Under the pieces are notes generated by a model. The model searched no databases and had not been told where the DNA came from. It worked only from the letters and a program-made list of their open reading frames with translations. The translations under genes and the position numbers were made by a program. Below, one piece after another: positions 1 through 10,524 of a stretch of DNA of 64,000 bases. Source of the DNA: Janthinobacterium sp. GW456P (GTDB lineage: Bacteria; Pseudomonadota; Gammaproteobacteria; Burkholderiales; Burkholderiaceae_D). Every line of letters begins with the position of its first letter. Position 1 is the first letter of the stretch. The stretch covers positions 307 to 64,306 of the forward strand of contig NZ_NEHB01000023.1 of the NCBI RefSeq assembly GCF_002127655.1, read 5' to 3'.

Positions 1-546
1 ATCGAACTGCAGCAGATTGCCCTGCCTGAAGGTGACTTGCTCGCGCAGGGAATCGATGATGCGGTAGGCGTCGTCGGCCACGTGCGTGAAATAGCGTTCG
101 CGGAAGGCCACGTCCTGCGCGCGGAAAGCGTTGCGGCCATACACGCCCGCCTGCGCCCGCTCGATGCAGCCGGGGCTCAGGTCGTAGGCGTCGATGCTGA
201 ACGCCTGTTTCGGCACGCCGCCGTCGCGCAGCGCCATGGCCATCGAATACGGTTCCTCGCCGCCCGCGCACGGGATCGACAGGATGCGCGTGGCGCGCCC
301 GCGCGCCCAGCGTTCCTGCACCAGTTCGACGGTGGCGTAGAACGCCTGCGGATCGCGGAACAGCCACGATTCGGGCACCACCACCAGCTCGATCAGTTGC
401 GTCATTTCCGCCGGCGTGAGGGCCTGCAGATAGGTTTCGCTATCGCTAAAGCCCGTTTGCTCCATGCGCTGGTTGACGGCCCGCTCGGCCACGGATTTGG
501 AGACGGACAGGCCGGTCGCGCGGCGCAGCAGCGCTTGCGCCGTCAT
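1..546 (-). CDS. CheR-type chemoreceptor methyltransferase, WspC-like (partial, 3' end off the window)
   Basis: Protein-glutamate O-methyltransferase that transfers a methyl group from SAM to receptor glutamates. The first 182 codons are visible. They include the CheR signature PESWLFRDPQAF (about residues 60-71) and the SAM-binding loop SIPCAGGEEPYS (about 94-105). The ATG at 546 overlaps the TGA of the upstream cheW in an ATGA junction, so the two are probably translationally coupled. The order receptor, CheW, CheR matches wspA-wspB-wspC. WspC proteins normally carry C-terminal TPRs, which would lie beyond position 1 and cannot be seen. CheR identity is certain from the motifs; the Wsp assignment rests on neighbours. 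Confidence 0.9.
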   Translation of the reverse strand, partial: MTAQALLRRATGLSVSKSVAERAVNQRMEQTGFSDSETYLQALTPAEMTQLIELVVVPESWLFRDPQAFYATVELVQERWARGRATRILSIPCAGGEEPYSMAMALRDGGVPKQAFSIDAYDLSPGCIERAQAGVYGRNAFRAQDVAFRERYFTHVADDAYRIIDSLREQVTFRQGNLLQFD

Positions 547-998
547 GCCGCGCCCGCGTCCTGGAACAGCAGCGCGCGCACGTCCGGCGGCAGCAGGTGT
601 TCCAGCTCGACCAGCTGCACGATGCCGTCGGCGTCGCTGGCCACCTGGCCCAGGAAGGGCGCCGTCGCCACGCCGCTGTCCTCAAGCTGGAGCGGGTCGA
701 TGTCGGCGATGCCGCGCACCTGCGAGGCCAGCAAGCCCAGCGCATGCATGGCGCCGTCCGGCGCGCGGTAGTCGACGATGACGATGCGCGTGTCGAACTG
801 CGCCGCGGCGGGCGGCAGTCCGGCCAGGCGCGACAGGTCGATCACGGGCACGGGCGTGCCGTGCAAGTCCATCAGGCCGGCCACGTAGTCTGGCGTGAGC
901 GGCAACTGTTTCAGCTCCAGCAGCGGCAGCACGCGCACGATGCGGGCCAGTGGCAGGCCATAGCGGTCGCGTCCGATGTGAAAGAGCAGCACTTTCAT
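543..998 (-). CDS. CheW-domain coupling protein, WspB-like
   Basis: Single-domain CheW protein of 151 residues, which would link a receptor to a CheA-type kinase. It begins MKVLLFHIGRDRYGLPLARI, typical of a CheW first strand, and contains VAGLMDLHGTPVPVIDLSRL, the usual CheW core. I chose the ATG at 998, four bases after the receptor stop at 1003; a longer reading frame up to 1055 would overlap the receptor gene and its extra residues look non-coding. It overlaps the next gene (CheR) by four bases. It lies in a receptor-CheW-CheR operon that resembles the Pseudomonas wsp surface-sensing system. Confidence 0.9.
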   Translation of the reverse strand: MKVLLFHIGRDRYGLPLARIVRVLPLLELKQLPLTPDYVAGLMDLHGTPVPVIDLSRLAGLPPAAAQFDTRIVIVDYRAPDGAMHALGLLASQVRGIADIDPLQLEDSGVATAPFLGQVASDADGIVQLVELEHLLPPDVRALLFQDAGAA

Positions 999-1002
999 GG
1001 GA

Positions 1003-2814
1003 TCAGATGGTGACGGCGAAGGTCGACACGCTCGACTGCAGGTCGCCCGCCGCATATTGCAGCTGGTGCACCGCCTCGCTGGTGGCTTTCAATGACTCCA
1101 CCGTTTGCTGCGTGGCATCGTTGAGCTGCATCATGGTGTCGGAGATTTGCGAGGCGCCGATGGCCTGCGATTGCATGCCTTGCAGCACGGCATCGAATTG
1201 CGGCGTGAGTTTCTGCACCTGGTCCATGACGGACGACAGTTGCTCGGCCACCTGGCGCACTTCGCCCACGCTGCGGCGAATTTCTTCCGAGAATTTATCC
1301 ATGCCCATCACGCTGGCCGAGACGGCCGATTGCATTTCCTTGAGCATTTGCTCGATATCCCAGGTGGAGACGGAAGTCTGGTCGGCCAGGCGGCGGATTT
1401 CCGTCGCCACCACGGAAAAGCCGCGGCCCGCCTCGCCCGCTTTTTCCGCCTCGATGGCGGCGTTCAGCGACAGGATGTTGGTCTGGTCGGCCACCTTGGT
1501 GATGGTGATCAGCACGCTATTGATATTGCTGGCCTTTTCCGACAGGGCCGCCAGCTTGGCGTTGATGGAATCGGTGGCCGAGACCATGTGCTGCATGGTC
1601 GAATCCATGCGCTTGAGGTTGTTCTGCGCTTCGGCCGTCGCATTCGTCGTGTAGTCGGCCACGGCGGTGGCGTCTTCCATGGTTTTGAGCAACTGGCTCG
1701 TGTTGGCCGAGATTTCCTTGGTGGTGCTGAGAATTTCCACGCTCGTTTGCGCCTGCTCGATGCCCGTGGCTTCCTGCTGGCGCGCCGAGGCGGCGATTTC
1801 CGTGGCGGACGTGGTGACCTGGATACCGGCCTTTTGCACATTGTTGAGCAGGCTGCGCAGGTTTTCGAACATCTTCGCCAGACCATTGCCCAGCTGGCCG
1901 ATGGCATCGCTGCCCGTGATGCTGACCTTGCCCGTCAGGTCGCCCGAGGCCGCCTTGGAGACCACTTCCAGCAGCGAATCGACCTTGGCGCGCAGCGTGT
2001 TGGTAGCGGCCAGTTCGTTGGCCTGGTTGTCCTGGATGGTTTGCGCCATGCGGTTGAATTCTTCCGTGACCTTGCCCAGCTCGTCGCGCGAGAGGATGGC
2101 GGCGCGCGCGCCTTGTTCGCCGCCGGCGATGCGCCCGACGGCGTCCGTCAGGCTGTTCAGCGGGCCGAGGATGGCACGGCCCAGCAGGTAGGAAATGCCC
2201 AGCGCCAGCACCACGCACAGCAGGCCGCCCAGGGCCAGGGTCAGCATCATGGTTTCCTGCAATTTTGCCGTGGTGGCCGTGCGCTCGGCCAGCAAGCGGG
2301 TTTCCTCGGCGGCCACCTCGTCGAGCAGCTTGTTCGCTTGCGCCACGGCCGGGTAGCCGGTCGGCGGCATGGTGCGCGCCACCGCTTCCGTGGCGCCCGG
2401 GGCATTGCCCAGCGCGCGCCGTTTCTCGATCAGGGGATTGATCCACTCCTTGACCCAGGTGCTGGTCAGCGCGTCGATCTTGCGGAAGCGTTCCGACTGC
2501 ACCTTGTTGTCGACCGTCATGGCAATGGCTTTTTGCGTGTGCTGGCTCAGCACGCCTGTTTCATCGGTTTCCGGCGTCAGCGACGCTTCGTTGCCGGTCA
2601 GGATGAAACCGCGCGCTTCCACCTGGATTTGCAGGATGGAGTTATGGATCTTGTCGATCTCGACCAGCACTTCCATCGTGTGGCGGTCCCATGCATTGGC
2701 CTCGGACAGCCGCGAAAAGCTGTTGTAGGCCACGCCCAGCAGGATCAGGATGATGGCCACGATGGAGCCGAAGCCCAGGTACAGTTTATTCTTGATACTC
2801 AGGTCTTTGAACAT
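1003..2814 (-). CDS. Methyl-accepting chemotaxis protein, WspA-like, CHASE3 and HAMP
   Basis: Membrane chemoreceptor of 603 residues. TM1 is about residues 12-30 and TM2 about 190-212. They flank a roughly 155-residue periplasmic part with the CHASE3-like stretch ILQIQVEARGFILTGNE. HAMP domains follow (about 213-330), then the cytoplasmic signalling coiled coil. The hairpin tip contains DQTNILSLNAAIEAEKAGEAG. The stretch AVSASVMGMDKFSEEIRR resembles WspA receptors. There is no C-terminal xWExF docking pentapeptide; the protein ends in TFAVTI. It is the first gene of the operon continuing leftwards through cheW and cheR. In known Wsp systems the output is a GGDEF response regulator controlling biofilm formation; those later genes are outside the window. 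Confidence 0.88.
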   Translation of the reverse strand: MFKDLSIKNKLYLGFGSIVAIILILLGVAYNSFSRLSEANAWDRHTMEVLVEIDKIHNSILQIQVEARGFILTGNEASLTPETDETGVLSQHTQKAIAMTVDNKVQSERFRKIDALTSTWVKEWINPLIEKRRALGNAPGATEAVARTMPPTGYPAVAQANKLLDEVAAEETRLLAERTATTAKLQETMMLTLALGGLLCVVLALGISYLLGRAILGPLNSLTDAVGRIAGGEQGARAAILSRDELGKVTEEFNRMAQTIQDNQANELAATNTLRAKVDSLLEVVSKAASGDLTGKVSITGSDAIGQLGNGLAKMFENLRSLLNNVQKAGIQVTTSATEIAASARQQEATGIEQAQTSVEILSTTKEISANTSQLLKTMEDATAVADYTTNATAEAQNNLKRMDSTMQHMVSATDSINAKLAALSEKASNINSVLITITKVADQTNILSLNAAIEAEKAGEAGRGFSVVATEIRRLADQTSVSTWDIEQMLKEMQSAVSASVMGMDKFSEEIRRSVGEVRQVAEQLSSVMDQVQKLTPQFDAVLQGMQSQAIGASQISDTMMQLNDATQQTVESLKATSEAVHQLQYAAGDLQSSVSTFAVTI

Positions 2815-2930
2815 GGGAGGGCTCCGGAAGCGGGAAGGTCAGCACAATTGCACTCTAGCATTTTGCCATGCGGACAGCAAAATGGGGTGCGTGCAGGGTC
2901 GTAAATCGCGGCCGAGTGCGTTTCAAACGC

Positions 2931-2954
2931 AAAAAAGCCGCCCGTGGGCGGCTT
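2931..2954 (-). terminator. Rho-independent terminator after argG
   Basis: A perfect 9-bp stem (AAGCCGCCC at 2935-2943 pairing with GGGCGGCTT at 2946-2954) is followed on the minus strand by a run of T. It lies 37 bases past the argG stop and before the receptor gene, so it probably isolates the arginine genes from the Wsp-like operon. A second inverted repeat (GGGAGGC/GCCTCCC, about 2966-2982) sits between it and the stop. Confidence 0.85.
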
Positions 2955-2990
2955 GGCTTGGCGCGGGAGGCGGTGCCTCCCGGCAACTAG

Positions 2991-4226
<1,236 letters not shown>

Positions 4227-4295
4227 ATTGCTTCCAGTTGTCGTTGTCGATATATGTATTGCGATGCTGCCAGGTTTTCTGCAATGTCTGGCGAA

Positions 4296-5216
4296 TCAGG
4301 TGATTTTACCGAGTAACAGGTACTCGATCAGCGCTTTTTGCACGTGCAAGCGGTTTTCCGCTTCATCCCACACCACCGATTGCGGGCCGTCGATCACTTC
4401 GGCGGCCACTTCCTCGCCGCGGTGGGCGGGCAGGCAGTGCATGAACAGGGCGTCGGGCGCGGCGCGGGCCATCTTCGCGCCATCGACGATCCAGCCGTCG
4501 AAGGCGGCGATACGGGCCGCGTTTTCCGCTTCGTAGCCCATGCTGGTCCACACGTCCGTGTTGACCAGGTGCGCGCCCTCGCAGGCGTCGGACGGGTTGG
4601 CAAAGAAGGTGTAGCGCTCCGTCTTGACTTGCGCCAGGTCGATGTCGTAGCCCTTCGGCGTCGAGACGTTGACGTGGAAGCCGAACACTTCGGCCGCCTG
4701 CAGCCACGAGTACAGCATGTTGTTGGCGTCGCCGATCCAGGCGACGACCTTGCCGGCGATTGAGCCGCGGTGTTCGATATAGGTGAAGATGTCGGCAAAG
4801 ACCTGGCACGGGTGGTGTTCATTGGTCAGGCCATTGATCACCGGCACGCGCGAATTGGCGGCGAAACGCTCGATGATTTCCTGGCCGAAGGTACGCACCA
4901 TGATGATGTCGCACATGCGCGACATGACCTGGCCCGCGTCTTCCACCGGCTCGCCGCGGCCCAGCTGGGAATCGCGCGTGTTCAGGTAGATGGCGGCGCC
5001 GCCCAGCTGGTGCATGCCGGCCTCGAACGACAAGCGCGTGCGGGTGGAGTTCTTTTCAAAGACCATCACCAGGGTGCGGTCGATCAGTGGATGGTAGATT
5101 TCGTAATTCTTGAACTTGCGCTTGATCAGATGGGCGCGTTCGATCACATATTCATACTCTTCCAACGTGAAATCGGAGAACTGGAGGTAGTGCTTGATCG
5201 GTTTTTTTGTCGACAT
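4296..5216 (-). CDS. argF: Ornithine carbamoyltransferase
   Basis: Makes citrulline from ornithine and carbamoyl phosphate. The 306-residue product begins MSTKKPIKHYLQFSDFT. It has the carbamoyl-phosphate motif STRTRLSFE, the HPCQVFADI motif and the ornithine-side motif HCLPAHRGEE, all intact. I chose the ATG at 5216; a GTG nine bases upstream in frame is possible, but the 306-residue length is usual for bacterial ArgF. No strong ribosome-binding site is visible before either start. A candidate sigma-70 promoter lies about 200 bases upstream. Confidence 0.97.
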   Translation of the reverse strand: MSTKKPIKHYLQFSDFTLEEYEYVIERAHLIKRKFKNYEIYHPLIDRTLVMVFEKNSTRTRLSFEAGMHQLGGAAIYLNTRDSQLGRGEPVEDAGQVMSRMCDIIMVRTFGQEIIERFAANSRVPVINGLTNEHHPCQVFADIFTYIEHRGSIAGKVVAWIGDANNMLYSWLQAAEVFGFHVNVSTPKGYDIDLAQVKTERYTFFANPSDACEGAHLVNTDVWTSMGYEAENAARIAAFDGWIVDGAKMARAAPDALFMHCLPAHRGEEVAAEVIDGPQSVVWDEAENRLHVQKALIEYLLLGKIT

Positions 5217-5412
5217 AATGACCACTTGAAGATGCGCAGGCCGCCGGCGGCGTGCCTTTCCCGCCGGGTTGCATCAGCGTACAACATCTCGTCTGATGAC
5301 TGCCTCGCCCGGCGCGCTGCTGTGTTGATCGGTGCCCGCGCCGGTTTGTCGTGCGGGTCGATGCGGTTTGCCAAGTTGTAAATCATGCAATGGCAGGGAC
5401 TTCAGCCATTCA

Positions 5413-5442
5413 ATTATAAGGGTTTTGCTTTTAGATTGGAAA
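5413..5442 (-). promoter_or_regulatory. Candidate sigma-70 promoter for argF-argG
   Basis: On the minus strand a perfect -10 TATAAT (5413-5418) is preceded by TTTCCA (5437-5442) with an 18-base spacer. The nearest downstream gene is argF, starting at 5216, giving a leader of roughly 190 bases. No ARG-box operator was recognised with confidence. Confidence 0.45.
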
Positions 5443-5503
5443 GACTGCCCGGACGGGTACTTGTGTAGACAAGTATCCGCTTCCAGTCACAGTCTGGCCG
5501 GCA

Positions 5504-8359
5504 TCAATAGATGCTGGCCGGGCTGGCCGCATCGATCTGCGGCGCCACCAGGGGCAAGTCCAGCGTGAAATGCGTGCCGGCGGGGCTGCTGGCCACGTGG
5601 ATGGTGCCGCCCAGCAGGGCCGTGACGATGTTGTAGCTGATCGACAGACCCAGGCCGCTGCCGCCCTGGCCCAGCTTGGTGGTAAAGAAGGGGTCGAAGA
5701 TGCGCGACAAATGCTGTTCGGCGATGCCGCCGCCATTGTCGGCGAAGACGATGCGCACGCGCGCGCCATCGAGCGTGGCGGACAAACGCATGCAGCCCTT
5801 GCCCGCGCCGCCATCGTTGGGAGCGAGGGGAAAGGCGTGCAGCAGGGCGTTGTTGATCAGGTTGGTGATCACCTGGCCGAACGGGCCCGGATAGCTGTCC
5901 ATGGCGATGCCGAAGTCGATGTCCGTTTCGATGCGGTGGCCCGAGCTGCGGATGCGGTTCATGACGGTGGCGATGATTTCATTGCTCACCTGTTGCAGGT
6001 CGAACTGGCGCCGCTGTTCGGTGGTGCGGTCGACGGCCACCTGCTTGAAGCTGTTGACGAGGTCGGCCGCGCTGTGCAGGCCGCGCATGACCAGCGCCGA
6101 TGCCTTGCCCGCATCGTCGATATAGGCGGCCAGGTCCGAGCGCCGCAGGCCGGGGCCGTTCATCAAGCGTTCCACGTCTTCCGTCTTTTGCAGCATGGTG
6201 CTGGCGATCAGCAGGCTGTTGCCGATCGGGGTGTTGAGTTCATGCGCCACGCCGGCCATCAGCGAACCGAGGGCGGCCAGTTTTTCCTGCGATACCAGTT
6301 GCGCCTGGGCGTCTTGCAGTTGCCGGTAGGCGCTGGCATTGTCGAGCGCGATGGCGCCATACGCGCACAGGGTGCGGAAGATCAGGCGTTCGCGTTCGCC
6401 GTAGGCATGGGCATGGCAAGCCTGCACCGTCATCACGCCCAGCACGCGCTCGCCCACCGTCAAGGGCACATACAGCACGCTCTGGTTATGCAGGGTGCCG
6501 GGCACGGTGTAGGCGTGGCGCTTGGGCGGCACCTGGTCGATATACACTTCGCGCCGGCCCAGCAGGCAGCGCACGGAATAGGCGCGTGGGTTGCTCAGTG
6601 GAATGGCGTTGTCGGACAGGGGGCGGCCCGCTTCCATGCCGTGCGCGCGGCGCAGCGCCGTGCCCGCCGCATCGAGCATGTAGACGGCGAAGGTGTTGAC
6701 TGGCAGCAAGGCATGCACATGGCGGTCGAGTACCTGGAACACCGCGCTGGCGTCGAGGTGGGTGGTGATTTCCTGGCCGATGGCCGACAGCCGTTCCAGC
6801 GTGTCGCTGGTCTGCTGCAAGACTTCGGCGCGGCGTGCTTCGGAGGCGGCCAGTTCGCGGTGGTGATAGCCTTCCGAGCGCGCATGTTCCGTCTGGTGGT
6901 AAACCTGCATGGCGGTGGCGCGGTTGCTCGCCTGCTGGGTGTGGCTTTTTTCGCGCGCCACGCCCGCCGCGAGGGCGATATCGTAGGCGCGCGCATAGTC
7001 GCCCGCATGCGCGTACTCGCGCGCCAGCGCATCGAGCAGTTCGCCCGGCGGCACATAGCCTTCGATGGAGTCGGCCACCTGCAGTGCCTGGTGCAGGAAA
7101 TGCAGGGCGGGATTGCGTTCCTGCATGCCTGCCGGTGGCGGCAAGTCGTGGCGCGCGTGCAGCATGGCCAGGACGCGCAGCGCGGCTACCTGATGCATGG
7201 CGTCGCCCTGCGCGGTGGCCAGCTGGCAAGCCCGTTCGGCCGCCTGCAGCGCTTCGTCCGGGCGGTCCAGATAAGACAGCGCGTGGGCGCTGCCGCGCTG
7301 CGCCATGCTGCGGAAATCGGCCTGGCCCAGCGCTTCGGCGCGCTGCGCCAGGCGGCTGAAGGCGTCGAGCGCCGTGTCGTAGTCGCCCTTGTCCAGGCTC
7401 AGTTCGCCCAGGTGGAACAGGGCGTTGGCATAGGTGCGCGCGCCCGCCACGGGGGTCAGGATGTGCAGCGCTTCGCGCAACAGTGTTTCGGCGTCGGCCA
7501 GGCGCCCCAGCTTGCGCATGGTCTCGGCCGTATGCGTCTGGCAGGCGCCGATGCTGCGCGGCCAGCCGGTGGGGCGCGCCAGGTCCAGCGCGCACTGCAT
7601 CCATTCGAGGGCCGATTCGTTGTCGTTAAGGCTGGCGAAACAGTCGCCGATATTGATGGCGGCCGTGATCGCGCCGCGCAGCTGGCCGCTTTCCAGCGCC
7701 GCCTCGTAGCTTTGCATGTAGTGGCCGGCGGCCGCGCCCAGGTCGCGCGAGGTGTGCGCCAGCAAGCCGCGAAAGTCGTGCACCCAGGCGGCCAGCGGCG
7801 CGGGCAGCTTGCCGCTGGCACCCTCAAGCTGGAAGTGGCCGCCCCATCGGAGCTGGGCGGCCGGCGCATCGTGCAAGACGGCCCAGCGTGCCGTGGCCGC
7901 GTCGGCCAGGCCGGCGCGTATCGCATCGCCGGCGCTACGTGCTTGCTGCGCCGCGGCCAGCAGTTCGGCATCGCAGCGGGTATGGTCGCCCCGGTCGACG
8001 GCGATCGAGGACAGCAGCCAGTGGGCGTCGGCGCAGCCGGCGCCGTCGCCATGCGCGCACAGGATGGCGTGCGCCGCCATGGCCAGGCTTTCGGCCGCAT
8101 CGAGTGCGCCTTGCAGCCAGGCCACTTCGGCCTGCACCAGTTGCAGGCGCGCTTGGGCGCTGGCCAAGGCGGGGGGCGGCAGTTGGGCGTGGGGCAACAA
8201 GGCTGCCGCTTCGGCCGCATGGTGCAGCGCCTGTGCGCAGTTGCGCTGGCGCAAATGCCATGCCAGCAACAGCAGCAGCGGTACGCGCCCGGCGCCGCGC
8301 AACGGCAGCAATGCGCTTTCCCACTGCGCTACGTCATGTTCGAGCGCGAACATTTCCAT
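5504..8359 (-). CDS. Soluble TPR-GAF sensor histidine kinase
   Basis: A 951-residue cytoplasmic histidine kinase without an obvious membrane span. The N-terminal half (about 1-470) is an Ala/Leu-rich helical repeat region of TPR type. A GAF domain follows (about 520-680), then the phospho-acceptor box VAHELNTPIGNS with His706, and a HATPase domain with NLINNALLHAF, FADNGGGI and GGSGLGLSISYN. No receiver domain is attached and no response regulator gene adjoins. The start ATG at 8359 has GGGGAGA 7 bases upstream. The signal sensed is unknown; TPR arrays usually mean protein partners and GAF a small ligand. Confidence 0.88.
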   Translation of the reverse strand: MEMFALEHDVAQWESALLPLRGAGRVPLLLLLAWHLRQRNCAQALHHAAEAAALLPHAQLPPPALASAQARLQLVQAEVAWLQGALDAAESLAMAAHAILCAHGDGAGCADAHWLLSSIAVDRGDHTRCDAELLAAAQQARSAGDAIRAGLADAATARWAVLHDAPAAQLRWGGHFQLEGASGKLPAPLAAWVHDFRGLLAHTSRDLGAAAGHYMQSYEAALESGQLRGAITAAINIGDCFASLNDNESALEWMQCALDLARPTGWPRSIGACQTHTAETMRKLGRLADAETLLREALHILTPVAGARTYANALFHLGELSLDKGDYDTALDAFSRLAQRAEALGQADFRSMAQRGSAHALSYLDRPDEALQAAERACQLATAQGDAMHQVAALRVLAMLHARHDLPPPAGMQERNPALHFLHQALQVADSIEGYVPPGELLDALAREYAHAGDYARAYDIALAAGVAREKSHTQQASNRATAMQVYHQTEHARSEGYHHRELAASEARRAEVLQQTSDTLERLSAIGQEITTHLDASAVFQVLDRHVHALLPVNTFAVYMLDAAGTALRRAHGMEAGRPLSDNAIPLSNPRAYSVRCLLGRREVYIDQVPPKRHAYTVPGTLHNQSVLYVPLTVGERVLGVMTVQACHAHAYGERERLIFRTLCAYGAIALDNASAYRQLQDAQAQLVSQEKLAALGSLMAGVAHELNTPIGNSLLIASTMLQKTEDVERLMNGPGLRRSDLAAYIDDAGKASALVMRGLHSAADLVNSFKQVAVDRTTEQRRQFDLQQVSNEIIATVMNRIRSSGHRIETDIDFGIAMDSYPGPFGQVITNLINNALLHAFPLAPNDGGAGKGCMRLSATLDGARVRIVFADNGGGIAEQHLSRIFDPFFTTKLGQGGSGLGLSISYNIVTALLGGTIHVASSPAGTHFTLDLPLVAPQIDAASPASIY

Positions 8360-8533
8360 TCAAGCATTCTCCCCGCAAACAGTGGCGCCAGCCTGCGACC
8401 GCACAGGCCATGCGTCATCGCATTGTAAGCTGCATTCAGGGGAATTGTTCAGTCCGCAGGGCAGAATTGTGCGTCCCGCCCGGCCGCCACGACAGGGCGT
8501 TTCCCCGGCCGTGCTACGGCCGGCCGCAGGCGT

Positions 8534-8989
8534 CTAGCGTGAAACGAGGCGGATGCTGGCGCTGCCGTTCGCGGCGCTGGCGCTGCGCAGGTCGGCAGGC
8601 ATGCGCAAGCCGGGCAGGAACTGGGCGTCGTCGATCACCAGACGCTCGCCTGTATTGCTGAAGACGAAGCTCGAGCCTTGCCGGGTGATGAAGTGGCCGG
8701 GGCCGGTGGGGTAGATTTCCACGCTGGGCTTTTCCTGCCATTCGCGGTCATCGATCAGGCGGCCAAAAAAATGGCTGTCCTGCTGGTGTACTTCCAGCCG
8801 TTGTCCATTCGACAGGCGGTATTGCTGCTCGATGTCGAAGGCGTCCTGTGCCGTGACGTGATAGTAGGTGCCGGAGGTGACGCGCACGCTGTCCGCGGCT
8901 TGCGGCGCCATCGCGGTTTGGGCCTGGGCCGTGCCGCCGGCAAGGGCGAAGATAGCGGCGAGGAGGGGGAGTAAGCGTTTGGTATGCAT
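8534..8989 (-). CDS. Small exported protein of unknown function
   Basis: A 151-residue protein starting MHTKRLLPLLAAIFALAGG with a Sec signal peptide and likely cleavage after AQA (about residue 24). The mature part is mostly predicted beta strand, with no cysteines and no recognised motif. The ATG at 8989 has AAGG eight bases upstream; an in-frame GTG at 8998 is a weaker start. It stands alone between the kinase gene and rsgA, all on the minus strand. I do not recognise the family. Confidence 0.75.
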   Translation of the reverse strand: MHTKRLLPLLAAIFALAGGTAQAQTAMAPQAADSVRVTSGTYYHVTAQDAFDIEQQYRLSNGQRLEVHQQDSHFFGRLIDDREWQEKPSVEIYPTGPGHFITRQGSSFVFSNTGERLVIDDAQFLPGLRMPADLRSASAANGSASIRLVSR

Positions 8990-9187
8990 GACATTCACCT
9001 TCGATCAGGATGGCTGGATGGGTGGAAGTTAGATCGTGTGGTCGCTGGCAGGTTTCCGGCAGGGACTGGTGTCAAGTTAGCAAGCGCGCCTCTCCAGCGC
9101 CAGCGACAGGCGACGGGGGGCATGTTTTGCGCGCTGAAACGCTGAAAACGCTGGATGAACGGTATTGGGATTAAAATCGAAAAGCAA

Positions 9188-9221
9188 GCTCGGCCGCAAA
9201 ATTAAATTTTGCCGGCCGAGG
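9188..9221 (-). terminator. Strong hairpin downstream of rsgA
   Basis: A long near-perfect inverted repeat (CTCGGCCG plus CAAAATT, pairing with AATTTTG plus CCGGCCGAG, one bulged base) begins about 36 bases past the rsgA stop. On the minus strand it is followed by CTTGCTTTT. It probably ends the M48-pterin dehydratase-rsgA transcript and may work in both directions. Confidence 0.55.
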
Positions 9222-9256
9222 CTTTGTTGTTGCTTTATTCGTGCCGCGGCGTATGG

Positions 9257-10162
9257 TCAATACAGCGTTTGCGCCGATTCGTGCAGCAGCTGGCCATACA
9301 GGGTATGGCGCATCTTGGCGATCTTGCCTTCCGACAATGCTTGCAGGATGGCGCATTGCGGCTCGATCAGGTGGCGGCAGTTATAGAACTTGCAGCCGCC
9401 GAGATACGGCTGGAATTCGCGGAAGGCGCGCTCCAGCATGCCTTCGGACAGGTGGTACAGGCCGAATTCCTGGAAGCCTGGCGAATCGATGATGGAGCTG
9501 TTCGGGCCCAGTTCATCGAGCTTGTACAGGCGCGTAAAGGTCGTCGTGTGTTTGCCCGTGTCGAGCGCGGCCGAGATTTCGCGCACGGCGATATCGGCGT
9601 CCGGCACCAGCAGGTTGATCAAGGACGACTTGCCCATGCCCGACTGGCCGATCAGGATCGACGACTGGCCCGCCAGCAGCGGCGCCAGGGTGGCCACGGC
9701 GTGCTCCGGTTCGGCGCGCGCCGACACTTCATCGACGGGATAGCCCATCGAGGAATACGGCAGCAGGCGTTCGCGGGCGCGCTCCAGCGAAGCGGTCACG
9801 TCCGTTTTGTTCAGGATGATGCGCGCCTCGATGCCGGCCGCGTCGGCCGCCACCAGCGAGCGCGAGATCAGGTCGTCGGCAAAGCCCGGTTCCGTCGCCA
9901 CGACGATGAACAGCTGCGTCAAATTGGCGGCCAGCAGCTTCGATTTGTACTGGTCCGAGCGGTACAGCAGGGTCTTGCGTTCCTCGATGCGGTCAATGAC
10001 GGCCTGGTCGTTTGACGTGCGCGTCAGGTGCACGACATCGCCCACGGCCACATTGGTTTTCTTGCCGCGCGTGACGCATTGCAGCTTGGCGCCCTCCACG
10101 TCGGCCAGGTAATGGCGGCCGTGGGCGGCGATGATGACGCCCGTCAACTTGCCTTCGCTCAT
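9257..10162 (-). CDS. rsgA: Ribosome small-subunit-dependent GTPase A
   Basis: Circularly permuted GTPase that checks late 30S subunit maturation. The 301-residue protein starts [19 protein letters not shown]. It has an OB-fold at the N terminus, then the permuted order G4 (NKTD), G1 ([10 protein letters not shown]) and G3 (DSPG). The C-terminal zinc motif [14 protein letters not shown] is intact. The ATG at 10162 overlaps the stop of the upstream pterin dehydratase by four bases. A much longer upstream reading frame exists, but its extra 85 residues only overlap the neighbour gene. Confidence 0.96.
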   Translation of the reverse strand: MSEGKLTGVIIAAHGRHYLADVEGAKLQCVTRGKKTNVAVGDVVHLTRTSNDQAVIDRIEERKTLLYRSDQYKSKLLAANLTQLFIVVATEPGFADDLISRSLVAADAAGIEARIILNKTDVTASLERARERLLPYSSMGYPVDEVSARAEPEHAVATLAPLLAGQSSILIGQSGMGKSSLINLLVPDADIAVREISAALDTGKHTTTFTRLYKLDELGPNSSIIDSPGFQEFGLYHLSEGMLERAFREFQPYLGGCKFYNCRHLIEPQCAILQALSEGKIAKMRHTLYGQLLHESAQTLY

Positions 10163-10524
10163 GGAGCCACCTGGCTGCTCTGATAAATGAGGTCGGCCTT
10201 GGCGGCGCAGATGAAGTCGTTTTCGGACAGGCCGCCGGCGCCCTGGTTGACCGAGTGCGTGTCGTAGCGCACGGCGCAGGTTTTGTAAGTAATGATGAGC
10301 TCCGGATGGTGGTCTTGCGTATGGGTCATATAGGCCAGGGCGTTCACGAACGCCAGGGTCTGGTAGTAATTCTTGAAGCCGAAGTCGCGGCACAGCTTGC
10401 CATTTTGTACTGTCCATTGCGGCAGCAGCGCGTGCAGGGTGGCGACGCCGGTGTCGCCCAGCGCGTGCTGGCGTGGCGCGCAGGACAGTTGGGCCAGCTC
10501 TTGCAGTGTGGATGGCGTACTCAT
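10159..10524 (-). CDS. 4a-hydroxytetrahydrobiopterin dehydratase
   Basis: Pterin-4a-carbinolamine dehydratase, 121 residues, which regenerates tetrahydropterin after aromatic hydroxylation. The family motif appears as [19 protein letters not shown], with the conserved HxxDHHPE-type histidines. It lies between the M48 protease and rsgA and overlaps both by four bases, so all three are probably translated from one message. No phenylalanine hydroxylase is nearby; in some bacteria the protein has other roles. Confidence 0.93.
   Translation of the reverse strand: MSTPSTLQELAQLSCAPRQHALGDTGVATLHALLPQWTVQNGKLCRDFGFKNYYQTLAFVNALAYMTHTQDHHPELIITYKTCAVRYDTHSVNQGAGGLSENDFICAAKADLIYQSSQVAP

Noticed and set aside
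1105-2904. 599-codon plus-strand frame opposite the WspA-like receptor
   Set aside because: Mirror of a well-supported receptor; the product has no domain and an odd composition.
8505-8523. CCGGCCGT-GCT-ACGGCCGG hairpin as a terminator of the small exported protein gene
   Set aside because: Perfect stem but no T run on the minus strand; left unassigned.
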